Counted from the stretch's first letter, positions 24,004-37,200 are shown. The stretch: DNA of 64,000 nucleotides from Celoporthe dispersa (GCA_016584495.1 WAID01000002.1:1302001-1366000), one strand, 5' to 3'. Program-made: numbers and translations. Notes: a model not told the origin generated them from the letters alone.

Positions 24004-25779
24004 TCAGATTAAACAAATCTCACCGATGCTGTCTTGACGATCTCGCCAGGCTGCGCCATCATATGTTCCATTAAGATACACTTCTTCAACGAGTCGGTAA
24101 TACCTGCGACCAGATCTTCGCGCGGCCCTGGCTTCACGGAGGACGAATGGCTTATCACAGCCAGCAATGAGCGCCATCCTGTCGCCAGGCATGAGATCTC
24201 GACCGATACCCAAGACTCCATCAGTCGTCATAAAGAAACGCGGACGGACCTGCAAGAACCGGCGTAAATCGTCCTCTACGTCTGTAATGTCATGTCTCTG
24301 GTGGAAGAGCTCTCCTCCCGGCTTCATCTGGGCGGGGAACGCAGAAGCGGATCCAGACCTTGAGCGCCCGATCAGGACCATCGAATTGATCATGGCAGAA
24401 TGCGGCAGCATCAAGAAAGAACCCCCGCATTGCCACAATTGCTTGCTGAGATGACTCCGTCTGGTGAGCTCCTGGCAGGCCAAGAAGAATCGATTCCGAG
24501 AGGCCAGATACCTGCATGCAGCTCCGGCCTCTTCGTTAAAGAGATTGTAGTCACCGACCACCATTTCCTCACTTACCAGGTCGTCTATGAGTCCCAGAAA
24601 GGTGCCCTGGACGCGGATCATGCTGAAGGTGTTGTTGAAGCTGAAAGAGACCGTCGAATCGCCGGACGCACTCATGCTGCGCCAGGGAGACTGGTCTGGG
24701 CAGCCTTGGGTACTGCCAGAAGGTTTGAGGGGAGGATCAGTGCATTTTCTGCAGCTCCAATCTGGGGCCCATGACGGTCAGCCGTCTGCTTTACCACGTT
24801 GACAAGCGAAGGAGAGGACGTCCAGGCGCTTAGTTGCACTCATGATGGCCCGGGCGGCGTCAGCGTACGTTTTCGCTACTTTCTGGTCGTAGTTTATTCC
24901 GACGCCACTAAGAAGCTCAGGATACACGGGTATGAGAGCAAACACCCTGTCGTGGGCGTTTGTTGCCTGCAGAGACGGAAGCTGCTCGAAGAGGTCCGTA
25001 ATCGAGAGGTCCGTGTCTGCATTGTCGTCCACCGACCATTTAGTCAGATGGATGCTGTTGACGGTGATCCGTTTAATCGAAGGCGCCTCTGAGTCATCTA
25101 TAAGGTAACGGAGTTTGGTCTTGGAGATCCTCCTCCAGTCCGTATAGAGGAAGCAGGACTCATTCAGTGTGAACTCCTGGAGAGTCCAAGCACGGTGCCA
25201 GTACCCGTGTCGAGTCAAGATCTCGACCTTCTTGAGCTCTCGAGCTATCCACCTCAGGCCGTTCTCGTTGACGTTGTCGCTGAGGATTTGCTTCCCCACC
25301 GCAAGCAGCCCAGATGGGATATCAAAGTGGCGAGCTGAACAAAGATCCGGACTCCTTCGAAGCCGATAAGCTAAGGCGAGATCCGGCGTACCACAGCCCA
25401 GCCAGATAGCCACACTTTGCGCGTTGCGGTAAATATCCTTCATGAAAGCGACTTGGACACTTTTCTCGCTATTAGAGTCTTGGTCAATGCAGATGGAATC
25501 GATCCAGAGAAGCCGGCTCTTGTAGCGTCGCCGCAGCCTTTTCATCGCGTACTTGGCATTCTTCGTTATGTAGAGGCATTCTCCGTTGCACTGAATAGGC
25601 TAGTTTTGTTTTTGGGTGCCCCATACATATGACAGGGCTTCGTATGCCGACGGGTTGTCAACAGACATCTCCCTCAGCTCGACCTTGACAGTCCAGGACC
25701 GAGACAGCGCCGGAAGGATCTTTATGATCCTGGTGCGCCTTGGGCCAGAAAGGGGAGTATAGCGATACATGTTTTCCAT
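24004..25779 (-). pseudogene. HET-domain protein, frame broken by two stop codons
   Basis: Heterokaryon-incompatibility-type (HET) protein relic. One continuous minus-strand frame carries the whole family layout: YRYTPLSGPRRTRII, YEALSYVWG, LLWIDSICIDQ, QVAFMKDIYRNAQSVAIWLG, YWHRAWTLQEF, the PSWAPDW motif, and a C-terminal segment like GDRMALIAGCDKPFVLR. It is interrupted by TAG at 25600-25602, just after the YVWG motif, and TGA at 24778-24780, just before PSWAPDW. Both stops lie in frame, so they are substitutions and not indels. Splicing them out would need introns of about 30 bp and would remove core motifs. The first Met is taken at 25779; the frame stays open further upstream without an ATG. 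Restored length would be about 591 codons. Members trigger cell death on fusion of unlike hyphae; this copy probably encodes no full-length product. Confidence 0.85.
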
Positions 25780-28700
25780 GGCTTCGCGAGATAGTTGTGT
25801 GCAATGAGAGACGGCTTCCGCGGTAACTATTATTGAGTAGGTGACCTGATGGTTTCTTTCAACCTTGAAGGGTGACTGAGCACAGATGGTTGATGGTCTC
25901 GAAAGATTAATTTCGTGTATCTCCAAGGCTGGAGACGGGCCCTGGACGCAGTCTCCAGCAAGACAGTGCTCTAATTACGGGTGCTGACCTTGCATCTAAC
26001 CGACAACACCGCCACCGCAGGAATTCTAGCCAGGGCTGGTGAATGTCGGGAGTTGACCGGGTCGAGGTCGAGACTTTGGTGCGCCGGATTAACTCGCGAG
26101 CAATTGGATTTTGTTCGGTTCTTTTTATTTTACGCCGAAGCCATAAGTATGGGCTGTAGGACACCTACTACAGCCCTCAAATACGCTTTCACTCTCTCCC
26201 TCCTCAGCTGCCAGTCTCTTTGGTTCGCTTTTATCTCCCTTGCACTCTCAGCAATTCTCAGCTGTACACCTCCGACTCTATGGCATTGTTGAGCATTGCT
26301 TCCGTCCCGATCTCGCCCGGTCAGGGCTCCCATGGATCGCCTTTGCCATTTGCCCAGAAACCTTGCTACTTCATAGCCCCGAACCTTTACAAATTTTCCT
26401 GGAGAATGTCTAAGCCGTTTCCACGGCTGGTAATTACGTTGCATATGTCAAATTCGAGCAGCCTCCAGGTGATGGAACTAAACAAGGGCTTGGTAGTCAA
26501 ACAATAGGAGACACTGCTTGAGTACCAATAAATTAGGTAACTTTATGGTTGTCAATACAATGGTCTCTGCAGTAGCACTTCTTCGACATTAAAAACGCCT
26601 TGATCTTAATGATCAGCGTATTTCATGCTTATAGTCGATCAATACACTCCAGAATTCAGATATTTTCAAAATGAGGGATTCACAAAAACTTTTCAGCATC
26701 TGCACTTGTATTGAACAGCATGCATAAGGCCAAAACGGCTGCTCTGTATTATGATCTTGATACCCTAAGGAAAAGCAGTTGTGGCCTTGTTTTAAAAGTT
26801 TCTCAGTACAAAGAGAACACTGCTAATATACAGGACTCTGATTAGAGGATATGGAATAGAGCAATCTCTTCAGGACTAGATTCCTAAAAACACAATGACC
26901 TGAGTAGCAGAGATTCACTGAAAGCGGATTCTCAAAGCGTCTCTCCAATATACCATGAGTTAATTTCCTGGAACTGGCCTTCAGGCGTATTCAATATATA
27001 GCATAAAGTAATTAATATATCCTGCACTTTTGGTCTTGAGGCATCAAAGAGCCAAAACTCGCCTCAGAAAAAAGACCTTTTGGGTTTCTTGAGTAAGCAA
27101 TGGGACATCAGCTTTCAAGTTGGCCCTTAAAAACACACGAAATCCAGATTTGTTTCTCTTCATTTTATAGAAACAAAAATTCTTTCTTTGGAGTGTTGAC
27201 AGCTTCTTCTGTATCCTAACTTGGCAAATCCTTGTGCTAATATGCTGGATTCAATATTGGCGGCTTCAAATCTCAAGGACCTTGAGGATGCTTCACGATA
27301 GCAAGGGTTCAAGGAGTTGGGAATAGTCATGCAACAATCCTGAGAAGTTTTTCTTCATCGTTCATTTTTCTGTCCCTCTTGTCCCTATGTCTATAAAACA
27401 GGTCAGCGACACATTCTCTGTGTCAAAATTGGAACAAGTCCCCTAATTCCGAACATGGCACATTTGTTATGTCATTAGAACAGCCACAAAAAAAGTCACA
27501 TCAAGAATGGAGAATATCTGCACCATGCTTACTGAGTACTCCCTGCGTCACATCTGCTCACCATGTAACTAGGAGACGATCATCGCCAATGGCCTTGCAT
27601 GTGGCTTTGAGACATGAAAGACATTCTACACCGCTGAAGTACCTATCAAACTCTGCTGGCGAGCAGCTCCGAGTGGTCGTTCCGGCGGACCTTGACTGTG
27701 TACCGGACAGATGCAAGTCAAGATTTACGACCCGTCGGTGTGCTTATCATCAAACCAACCCTCCGAGCACGAACTGTCAAGGTCGTCCACACCAGCCGTC
27801 ACGTCCCCTAGCCTCCCTCCCTCTCTCTTGATCCACTAATGAGACAGCCATCCTTCTGGCCTTGCTTGTTTTCTTTCTCGCCGTTCAGCACAAGCCCCTA
27901 TCCTATAGGCCCCAGCTCGGGCGGCCACAACGCTACGAGAGCTACGGTACCACATCGCGTAGCTAGTAGGAATCTTTTGTCAGGTGGCGTACGCTCAACA
28001 CCGAAACACTCCACCCTCATCCAAAAGACACCAGTGCAGCTACTGACCCGACACAATGGCCCCAGTGACACCGCACGACCGATCACGAGGACACTCACCC
28101 CCACCCCCCGCCCCCTTTTCCCACATCTGCCTAATGCACAGCCCGTCCGCAGGACCCCGATGGTTCGGGAGGAATGAAATGGGCCCGGTGGTTAGGTGTG
28201 GGGGCCAGAACAACACAGGCGGCTGGGGCTTGTGTTCTAACTTCTGACGCTTCCTGCGGCTCGAGTATCTAGGTCCCGTATGACGGCGTTATCGTGTGGC
28301 GGGAAGAAGGCATGCAAGGCTCGGGATCTGTAAGAGGCTGGCTGATTTTAAGTTGAGGGAGAGCTGGTGCTGCGTTACGCAGCTCTGTTCGAGAATAAGG
28401 CTGGCGTGCACGCCAGGCTGTTTTAGTAGTAGGATTTCATCTTCAAGGCGCCAAGAGGTGGTCTCACAACGTGAGAACGTGCTTTACACTTAGCTAGGCG
28501 GATGGGCCTCTTCGTTTTTATAAACCTATCGGTCTGTTACTCATCTAATTAGACCGATTGGCTAGTGGTGAGGTCGTCACTGGTGGCTAAAGGCATGAGC
28601 ATGGGATAAGGACACGAGAGAGAAGCGAGAGAGAATATGGACCAAGTGTGTGACTGGCGCATGATGATATGCTTGAGCCTTACACCTTGTGTCATCGTAG

Positions 28701-29040
28701 CAATATGTACTCCCACAAGCGACCAGTTCCTCGAAGAAGGCGCTGTGTTGAGAAAAGAAAACAGTCAAAGCCATCATAAACGCTCTCGCGCGGGACACTG
28801 TCATCTGCAGGCATTCCATATACATTGCCGTGCAGATATGAAAAGAAGAGGAAAAAAAAGAACAATCATAACCCGAGCGCCAGGGGGAAAAAGATAAATG
28901 CTTCTGCCGCTGTGAGGCCAACTGATAATAATCATGTCTGTTCTCTTCGTAAGGCCATGTCCTGTTACGCCACGCCTAGAACCGCACACTGGAGGTGCAT
29001 AAAAAAAATACATTTACCCAGATAAGAAAGAAAATACCCG
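25780..29040. other. Gene-poor stretch with an AT-rich block
   Basis: No supported gene over about 3.3 kb. The part from about 26515 to 27470 is clearly AT-rich compared with the rest of the window, has stops in all frames, and could be decayed repeat or transposon DNA, although I found no terminal repeats or protein remnants in it. From about 27650 the composition returns to GC-rich with C-rich patches near 28090. Confidence 0.55.
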
Positions 29041-30548
29041 TCAAGTAGAAAGAAAGAAGGCAGTATAGTGTCCGTCTAAAAAAGCCGGAATAGGGCTGGC
29101 ATGTCGAAGTGGACTATGGTGGCGATGCTCTCCTGACGCCCTGCGCTGTGTAAAGACGCGATGCATAAACGCGCGAGGCCCGGTGGACTCGATATCGCCT
29201 AGTATGGGCATGCGGGTTGGCTTCTTGGTCTGCCAGCGCTCCCTGATGCAGTCATCGACAAGAGCCACCAGACCGCTTGCCATGATGACACTGAACAAGG
29301 TATAATGTTAGCAGACAAGAAGTATATGAGAAGAAGAAAAAAGGAAGAAACAAAAAAGAGACTTACTCGGCAACATCAGTAGCAGCATCCAGGACCTCGT
29401 TGTCATTAATCCACATAAAACAAGGCGGGACCCAACCACCGGCCCTCTCGTCGTCCTCCACCTGATTCGGCGAGCGCGTCTCGGGCACGATATGCGCCAC
29501 GGGGTTCGGCTGGCCATCGCGGACCAGGTGGAACGAGACCACGCCCTCGAGGTGCTTCTCGACCACGCGCTTCCACGCGTACCTGTGGCCCCACCACTCA
29601 AACTCGTACCGCGTGTTCTTCTTGTTGGACCCCTTCCTCTCCACGTCCACGCGCGCGTAGTTGCTGAACTCGAGCTTGATGGCGTTGCTGGGGCGGGGAT
29701 GGTGGCCCTGCCTGTGGGAGTCGCCGCCGGAAGACCAGGACGACACGCTGCCGGCATCCACGCTCGTGTCCGAGTGCGAGGTGGCCGGGCGCTTGTCGCC
29801 CTGGGTGGTGGTATTATTATGGGCATGAGCAGCGGCAGGCGGCGACCCGCTCGAGTTGTGTCGGCGCATGTGGTGCGGGCGCGCCAGGTTCTTCATGGCC
29901 GTCGACATGGACCGCTGCAGCGTGGGGCGGCTGTTTCTGCCGAGCGAGGCCTCGTGGTCCTCCCTGCGCTTCGAGTTGCAGACCTCGCGGCCCGACTCGC
30001 GGCAGTACCGGCGCAGGGAGAACTCGCGCCTGGCCAGGTCGTACATGCGCAGGTGGAAGAGCTGCACGGCCATCCTCCTGCTGCCGTGCCGGCTGGGGAC
30101 GGTGGTCATCGTGTCCACGCGCAGGTTCATGTTGCCGTCGGTGGTGAAGTCGTCGTGGCGGATGGAGAGGCGGTCCATGCTGGGGTAGAGCTGGGCAAAG
30201 TCCTTGGGCGTGGAGGCGCGCACGTTGGGCTCGGCGATCTCGTGGAAGTACGACGGTAATGGCGGGATGTAGTCGCAGTCGCGGTTCCTGGCGAGGTCGC
30301 CCTCCCGCTCCAGGGACAGCTCTTCTTCCTCCCTCGTCTGAAGAGTCTGTGGATGCGTAGGTGTCGACGGAGGAGCGCGGCACTGTTGCTGTGCTCGGGG
30401 ACAGGTCCTCCTCGCACTCGATGTACTGCACGTAGGGCTTGCCGTACTCGACAGACGAGGACATTGTTAAAGGTGCCCTCATCGACTCGTCTTCTCGGCT
30501 GTCGGCGTCGCAGTCGTCCCACTGGTGGTGATTTGGTATGGAAGGCAT
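29041..30548 (-). CDS. Conserved-looking fungal protein of unknown function (one-base frameshift)
   Basis: Two exons, 30548-29367 and 29290-29041, with a 76-bp GT-AG intron after TDVA(D). The ATG at 30548 begins an acidic Ser-rich N-terminus that changes frame at the CCC run 30331-30333, where one extra base is present. Removing it joins STDSSDE to EEELSLEREGDLARNRDCDY and gives 476 aa with exact phase. I do not recognise the family. Two ordered segments stand out: LYPSMDRLSIRHDDFTT to RREFSLRRYCRESG (about residues 125-195), and LEFSNYARVDVE, FEWWGHRYAWKR, PPCFMWINDNEVLD to LVDDCIRERW (about 290-430), separated by a His/Ser-rich linker. Alternating hydrophobics suggest a beta-rich fold. No signal peptide or membrane segment is seen. 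The last 45 residues are low in character, and the true 3' end could differ through a further intron. Confidence 0.75.
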
Positions 30549-31790
30549 TGCGAAGAATGTTTGTTTTTTTTCTCTTTCTTCTTCTTTCTTTTTTGTTGCA
30601 CCAAGACAATAACAAGAGAAAATTCCCGTTGTAAAGATTTCTCCCTGTCAGGCCTTTTTCCGAGTGCGACAATTCGTGATGACTTTAAGGTGTGGAATAA
30701 GCGGCAGGTGCAGGACCCTGTTATGAGACCTGGTGTGGTGCGGTGGCCTTGCACAAGCTCTGCTGTCGGGCGTGGCCGTAGCAAAGTATTTATGGGGCGA
30801 AGAAGGTCAAGGCTGCAAGAGAGTCAAGACTTGGGGCTGTGAAGGACGGTTGGACGCTGAAAGAGTAGCTTATGTGGCTCCCGGCTCTCAGGCGAGGCAG
30901 ACGTGTAGGTTCGTCAGGGGCGAAGGGGTTTCTTGGTCTCTTGGACGAGGCTTGGGAGTTGGCGTTGTGGAGCTCGTGTCAGTGACAGGCTGTGGTTGAC
31001 GGAATGTGAGAAGGGCCTTGTTGGGTTACATGTTTCGTGTGAAGAAGTTGTTGTCAGGTGCGTGGGGTGGAAGAAGGAGGAGGAGGAGGAGCAGGAGGAT
31101 GTGTGTGGGAGTGATATAGGAAAAAGGTAGCTAGCCCTGTACAACAAAAGTATTATCTTATGTCTCGCGTATGCGTAGTGATTAGGGCGTATAGAAGAAG
31201 AGAAAAGAAGAAAAAAAAGGTGTGTACTTTGGTACATAGCTCCTCTGTGCGTGTGTGGTGTATGAATGAGCTGGGTGACTTACAAGGGCCGAGACCGAGG
31301 GAGGTACGCCAGGCGCTGGCCGCCGATGACAGGCTCGCGAGACTTCGAAGCGAGCTACGAGGTGTGTGACCGTGGCTTTGGGGGGGGGGGGTTACAGGCT
31401 TCCCGGTGTGGTGTCCAGCGGAACCAGAGAAGCCCTTGCAAGAAGAGGCTTTTGCAAGGGGGCCTGCGTGTGATCGGGCGCCTACGGAACAGTCTACTGG
31501 CGGGCCATCCTCCAGAGGGAGCAACTTGGTCCCGTACAACATGTGATTTTTCTTGGGGGTGATTGTTTCCCACCGCTCCTTCTCTTCACTGGTCGGTAGA
31601 GCACAGTGATTGAGTGAGAGCTGGTTATGCAGTGCGACAACGTGATTGCTAAACTAGTAGGACGTTTCTCTTGCCGTGTAGATGACATTCCTGCTGCTCT
31701 GCTTGTCCATCCTCGAGGTCCGATCCCGATTCGAAGAACAGGGGGGAGTCAGCCTGCGTCTGGCTCTCTCGACGGCACATCGTCCCGGGG

Positions 31791-31823
31791 ACACACACAC
31801 ACACGCACACACACACACACACA
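31791..31823. repeat. (AC)n microsatellite
   Basis: Sixteen AC units with one G interruption, in the gene-poor 30.5-37.8 kb region. Its length is likely to vary between strains. Confidence 0.9.
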
Positions 31824-32556
31824 AATATGGGGGAGATGGCTGACGAATGAACCACTGCACATACTCCGTATTTTGTCACAGCGCACCTTCGGATGCAACC
31901 CTGCTGGTTACAGAAGATGACTCGGGTTCATAATCATAAAGGATCGCCACGTTTACAGGCGGAGCCTTGCGTGTGGTCCTGAAAGGCCAGCGGGAGCCTG
32001 AAATCTGGAGCAGCAGCAACAAAAAACGACAGCAATCAGCTCGCTCTCGCTTGCAGGTCGGCCCAAAAACCCTCGATACCTCGCATCCCGGGGACCACAG
32101 GGGGAGGCGGAGGCCCTGGCCAACAACGACGCACGCCTTGTCGTCCTGAATGGCTGTGGATCGTCCGCGGAGACCCGGCGGCATCCAGTAGGCAGGAGGA
32201 CCCAACTGAACTCTTTTGAGTGTGGACCGCGGCAAGGCAGAGTCTGCAGGAGTAAGTATACCGGACGGGGGTATTAACTCAGCATCGCGCCGTCGAGGCT
32301 GCAGACTTTGTCCCCACCAGAGCAATGAGAATGGCTGGAAAATTATTCATCAACAGCGGAAGGGACGAGAAATCAGCTCACGTACATCCCATGGTGCCGA
32401 TTAGGGGGGGGGAGAAATAGGAGGAAAAGAAGGGTGGGAGGTAATGATTAGTGCGGGATGATCTGGGGAGGAGGAGGTCTGGAATGGAAGGCTGGAGGGT
32501 CCATGGAACAACAGCCTCCCTGATTGTAGGATGGTGGAGCGAGTCAGGAAGGAGAG

Positions 32557-32596
32557 CGAGAGAGAGAGAGAGAGAGGGAGGGAGGGAGGGAGGGAG
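32557..32596. repeat. (GA)n followed by (GGGA)n microsatellite
   Basis: Compound purine repeat: about ten GA units running into about five GGGA units. No adjacent gene. Confidence 0.9.
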
Positions 32597-33436
32597 AGCG
32601 GGGGACGGACCATAACCGGGTCAAGCAGGTGCAGGTGTACTGGCAGCAGCGTTGACAGGTTTGGTGGGGACGCAGCGCAGGATGCCAGCAGGACATGTTA
32701 ATGACATGCTGACAGGCGATTCTGGGTTCAGGACGTCCTGGCCCTCGTATCCCCATCACCCCACCACGGCCAGGTAGTGGTGTGACTTACACATACATGC
32801 CTATAACAGTAGTGCTCTAGTTCTGGGCTAGTAGCTTCCTGTTTGTTCCTGTGTCTTCCCTTTTTTTTTCTTCTTCTTTTCTATTCTTTGCCTTTACATT
32901 CGCGGGAAAAAGGAACAAGGGAAAAGACGGAATGTGGAAATGTTTACCTCCTTCGTTGCGACTCCCGAAGTATTCCGCAAGGGCACCCATCCACTAGAAA
33001 TTATTGGTAATGCGACTTGACTGTTCCAGCCACTGATCCATCCACCGTCCGTATAAGTCCGCCAAGGAGGAGCGTAGACGGGGAGCGCCATCACAGACAG
33101 ACACGGTCACAGCAGTAGATGATGGACATGGCAAGGGGAAGCCTATGACCATGGACAGTACTACCTAAAGCTACATCACTGCTGTGCATCTCCTCGGGCA
33201 GCGCCGTGGCCACACTAGCTGCACCTTGATCCTTAGCGGTGTTGCTTTTCCCGTATGCAACGTTTTGTCGCATCCCAAATCACCCCCAAGAAAGATCTCC
33301 TGAGCGCCATCGACATCGAGAGGCAGGGAACGATGATGGACGACATGTCGCGCGACATCGCTTCTCCTCTGCATTGCATACTTTCTTATGTCTCATGTGA
33401 CATCCACTCTGGAGGTCAGTTTGCATGGATAGACTG

Positions 33437-33503
33437 AAGAAGAAGAAGAGAGGGAAGAGAAGAAGAAGAAGAAGAGAGGGAAGAGAAGAAGAAAAAAAGA
33501 AGA
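33437..33503. repeat. Imperfect 26-bp purine tandem duplication
   Basis: A GAA-rich unit ending in GAGAGGGAAGAG occurs twice with a 26-bp period (GGG at 33452-33454 and 33478-33480) and continues into an A-rich tail. This is probably replication-slippage sequence. Confidence 0.75.
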
Positions 33504-34040
33504 AGACACAAAATACAATAAAAAGTTGGTGTCTACACTCTGAACCCTGCAAGGAAGTATTCAATCCCGTCAACTGTGTCTGTCTGCTGTACGCGCTGTG
33601 AACGAATCTCGGCAAGGGAGAGAGAGAAAGAAAAAAATTACAGCCTCGGCGCTGGTGAACGGCAGTATCGTCAGGCCTCGTGCGTAAAGGCGGCACCACC
33701 GTGGCGGCGAGTCCCTCGTGCATCCGAGCCGCCGTCGATTCCAGAACCTACGCAGCAGCCACCTCGGCAGGCGACGGATCGCTATTCTGCGAGGCGCGAA
33801 TGCAATACGCCCTCCCGCGCCCCGCCCCCCGGGGCGATCCTTTGCAAAAGTACAATGACGTCCTTTTTCTCTTTCCCAACCTCGCCATTCTCCTAGTGGC
33901 AGCTTTGACGTCGAGGGATCGATCGCCTTTTCGGATGGAGGTTTTGTCCCGTAAAACAAAGTCCGTCTTTTCTTCCTACCAGTTGTGGCCGTCGCTTCGT
34001 CACTAATTGCTACCCACAACCTACCCAGGGTGCTGTAGTG

Positions 34041-34070
34041 GTTGTGTGCGTGTGCGTGTGCGTGTGTGTG
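34041..34070. repeat. (GTGTGC)n/(GT)n microsatellite
   Basis: Alternating purine-pyrimidine repeat, mostly GTGTGC hexamers ending in plain GT. Such sequence can adopt Z-DNA, but no function is implied. Confidence 0.85.
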
Positions 34071-34234
34071 CTGATCGATGCCCAACATTCCCTTCCTTCT
34101 GCTCTAGTTTGGCCAATGATGTCCAACGCCGACTCGCTGGTCTTTTCCACCATGGTCATGAGAGAGAGAGGGGGGGGGAGGGGGGAGTGACAGTAGCGCA
34201 CCACGGATGGGCGAGAGGTGCTGGCTGTGTCGGC

Positions 34235-34260
34235 GCCTGCCTGCCTGCCTGCCTGCCTGT
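34235..34260. repeat. (GCCT)n tetranucleotide repeat
   Basis: Six tandem GCCT units. No overlapping gene is supported. Confidence 0.9.
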
Positions 34261-37200
34261 CATCCCATCAGGCACTATTTATCAGCATCGAGGCTCGGCA
34301 GAGGCGAAGGTGGTCAGCCAGGCCGGCCCATTGGATCCTCACAAAACATCTATTGGGGTGTGATTTTTCAGAGTCCAACACGGCCGGGGGCGCCTAAGGA
34401 GGTATGTCCTCGCTGAATGGCTCGGCTGTTGGATGGAGAGACCTCGGCGCTATACTCTTCTTCATATCTCTTGCATGCGGAGAACTGATTGCTGACTTTG
34501 TTGCTCATTGGGCCGTGGTTGTTTTTTCTGTTTTTTTTTCTCCCCTCCCTCCCTCCCTCTGTGTGTTTCCTTTCTGTCGCAGGCTTCATTGGTGTGGATG
34601 GGCCCATCACCGAGGATCTTCTTTGGAAATGGACACACCTGCTTCCGCCTAGACGATCCGGTTCGCTACCACCGTACCTTTGGGAGGGGAAAAAAAACCC
34701 ACATGCTTTGCTGTCAAATTGTCCTGCAGCAATGTCTCACAGTGAGACCGCAAGCAACGTGCGCATCCAAGGAACAGCACCCCAGACTTGGTCACCTCCC
34801 ATTCCCGCCCTGCATGCATGTGCTGTATGCACTTGACGTTGTGTGCCGTCCCAGGACCTTGTCGCCGCATCTTCCCTCCACCCGCACCCGATCGCGGCAC
34901 ATGGAGGGGAGTTGAGAGTTGTGGCATGGCCTCATAGGGTGGTCAAACTCGCGGCTAAAAAAGAATGCCTGCTGCACCCATGCCGATATGTGTGGTCCAT
35001 GCGATACGACGCCGCGGAACGACCTCCTGCTCGTCCGTGGGTGAAGGAGGTGGGGAGAAAGCAGGCCCCCCCCCAAACCCCCCTCCCCAAAAAAAAGAAA
35101 GAGAAAAAAAAAGCAGTTCCATTTGTCAATTCTCATTCAAATGGCGCGAGCTACGCTTCGTCTATTGGCTCCCTAGCAGGACCATCTCGGAGAAGGGGGG
35201 TGGAGAGGGGGCGTCTAGTAATGTGCATACTTTGAAGACTTTTATCAATCAAGCCCCCTGCTTTTCACGGCCCTGCAGACGATACTTTCATGGATCGGTC
35301 TAGGTCCACACTATCTATGGTCTCTTTGTCTTTTTCTTCTTCCACGCACGAATAACAGACGAAGCCAGAGAAGCGAGCCCATGGATGGCCGGGATGGATG
35401 AACACTTTCCTTCCCATCCTCGTCTCCCACCTCTCGAGGTCGTTGGGCACGTTGGGCTCGCCGTCCTGGTGGCCATGTGACAGCACAGGCAGGTCTGCAG
35501 CTTTCCACTCCCGACTTCTGCACCAATTCTATCCATGATTGTGCTCTCGTGGGCCAGATTCCCCTTCCCGCTGATGGCGTGACGCCCTGCTGCCATCTGA
35601 CCAGGGAAAGGAACATTTCCAATGTGCAGATCGACATCAGGTTTGATGATCTGCTTTGGATGCCTTGAATTGTCCGAGAGTCATGCGCCCTCTTCTCGTG
35701 TAGCCAGTCCTTCCAACGCCGGGCTAGCACGGCAGCCAGCCAGCCACATCTGCCTTCCTCCCGCCAATGTCTACTCCGTATCATGTTACATCCTATGCCG
35801 TGTCGCCATTTGGAGGTTCGCCGACATAGCGGAAAGACAAGAGCAAGGGCGTTCTAGAACACCACGTTCCACGACGTCAGAGCTGATCCTGGCCCTCCTC
35901 CTGCAACAAGGGGGGGTGGGAAAGGTGACGGACGGCCCGGCGGGCTGTTTACTTCATTAGCGAGTCGTACTATCGTGCCATGGCAGAAGCAAACATGGAC
36001 ACCTGACCTCGACCCGCGGACTCTGTATGGACGTCTGCAGGACCAACCTCTCCGTTGAAACCCTCCGAAGTCGTTCGTCCGTGTGTTGTGTTGCCGTCTG
36101 ACGCTACGATCTTCCTGCTTATGACGACAGCTGTGATACCTGCCTGCCTGCGGGTCGGGCTCGACGGGACGGCCTGTCACCGTTTCGCGGGCTGCAGGTG
36201 AAATCACATCGGGGGGAGGGCGGCTTGCTGTACTTTTCTGCCCTGCTCATCATTGGTAGAGGAGGAGGTGGAGGTTGCTGCCGTGCTGTTGCGCTAGGCT
36301 TAGGATCATAGTATCATGACCCATTTGTGTGTCTTGACGTTGACGATGCCTCAGTAGTGCTCACGTAGCTGAAAGATGATTAGCCCACTTGAATAGATCG
36401 ACTCCAAGGAGGTTCGAGGAAGAGAGAGGGTTGCTGTGATCAGCAGTGTCTAGCTACGCAATCTACCAGCAATGCTACCAACACCAGCCCTTTTCGCGGC
36501 ACTGTCCTTGGCAGCTGTATTCCACAGACCAGGAATCGTATCCCAAGGTTGCGTACGTTACAGCCGTCTTTCCTGCATCTCGACCAGCGAGGTGCAGCTG
36601 ACCTCGTTGTTGTTCATCCTGTATCGATTTCCCTGTCAGAAACGCTGCCCAACCATGGCATTCAGCGTTCCCTTCCTCGACCTGTGTATAGGCCGTTCCG
36701 CGACAATGTCACTTCGCCATGGCATTGTTGAAAAGCATCAAACAGAATTTTGATAGACGAAGTCAATATAATGTGACTGATAGTTTCCCACGTGTTGACA
36801 ATAGGCCCAAGTGAGCTATTCTATTAAATCAACTAGCAATTACTTTCAAGTACCTACTTAAGTAGGCCAGACAAACATCCTGTTTTTTCTTCTTTCAGAT
36901 CTATGTCTCACTAGCTGAAGATCAAAAGCTGATATGATTAATCTTCCTAGTTCCAGACCAAGTAACATATTATCCCATTTGTCTTGGATCCTGTGCTCCA
37001 CCCTGGCATCAGTTTATAAACCAAGCCATTCACATTGAAGCATGGGCCTCAATTTGACAGCCCTAGAGAGGGCATAAGACTATTCATGTTACTTATACTG
37101 GGGGACATCAATTGCAGGCTGGCACAGAAATACAGACCGTAAAGTGGCGATGCAAGTACAATTTGCAATAAACAAGAAGTAAGACTATGTAATATGCGAC

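Noticed and set aside
24778..25602. Stop-codon readthrough, or tiny introns, rescuing the HET gene
   Set aside because: Introns that remove the stops would be about 30 bp and would delete the YVWG or PSWAPDW motifs. Two different stop codons make readthrough unlikely.
29492..30259. 255-codon plus-strand frame over the unknown gene
   Set aside because: The opposite strand has a spliced, phase-consistent product with ordered aromatic motifs; the plus frame is a Val/His/Arg-rich shadow.
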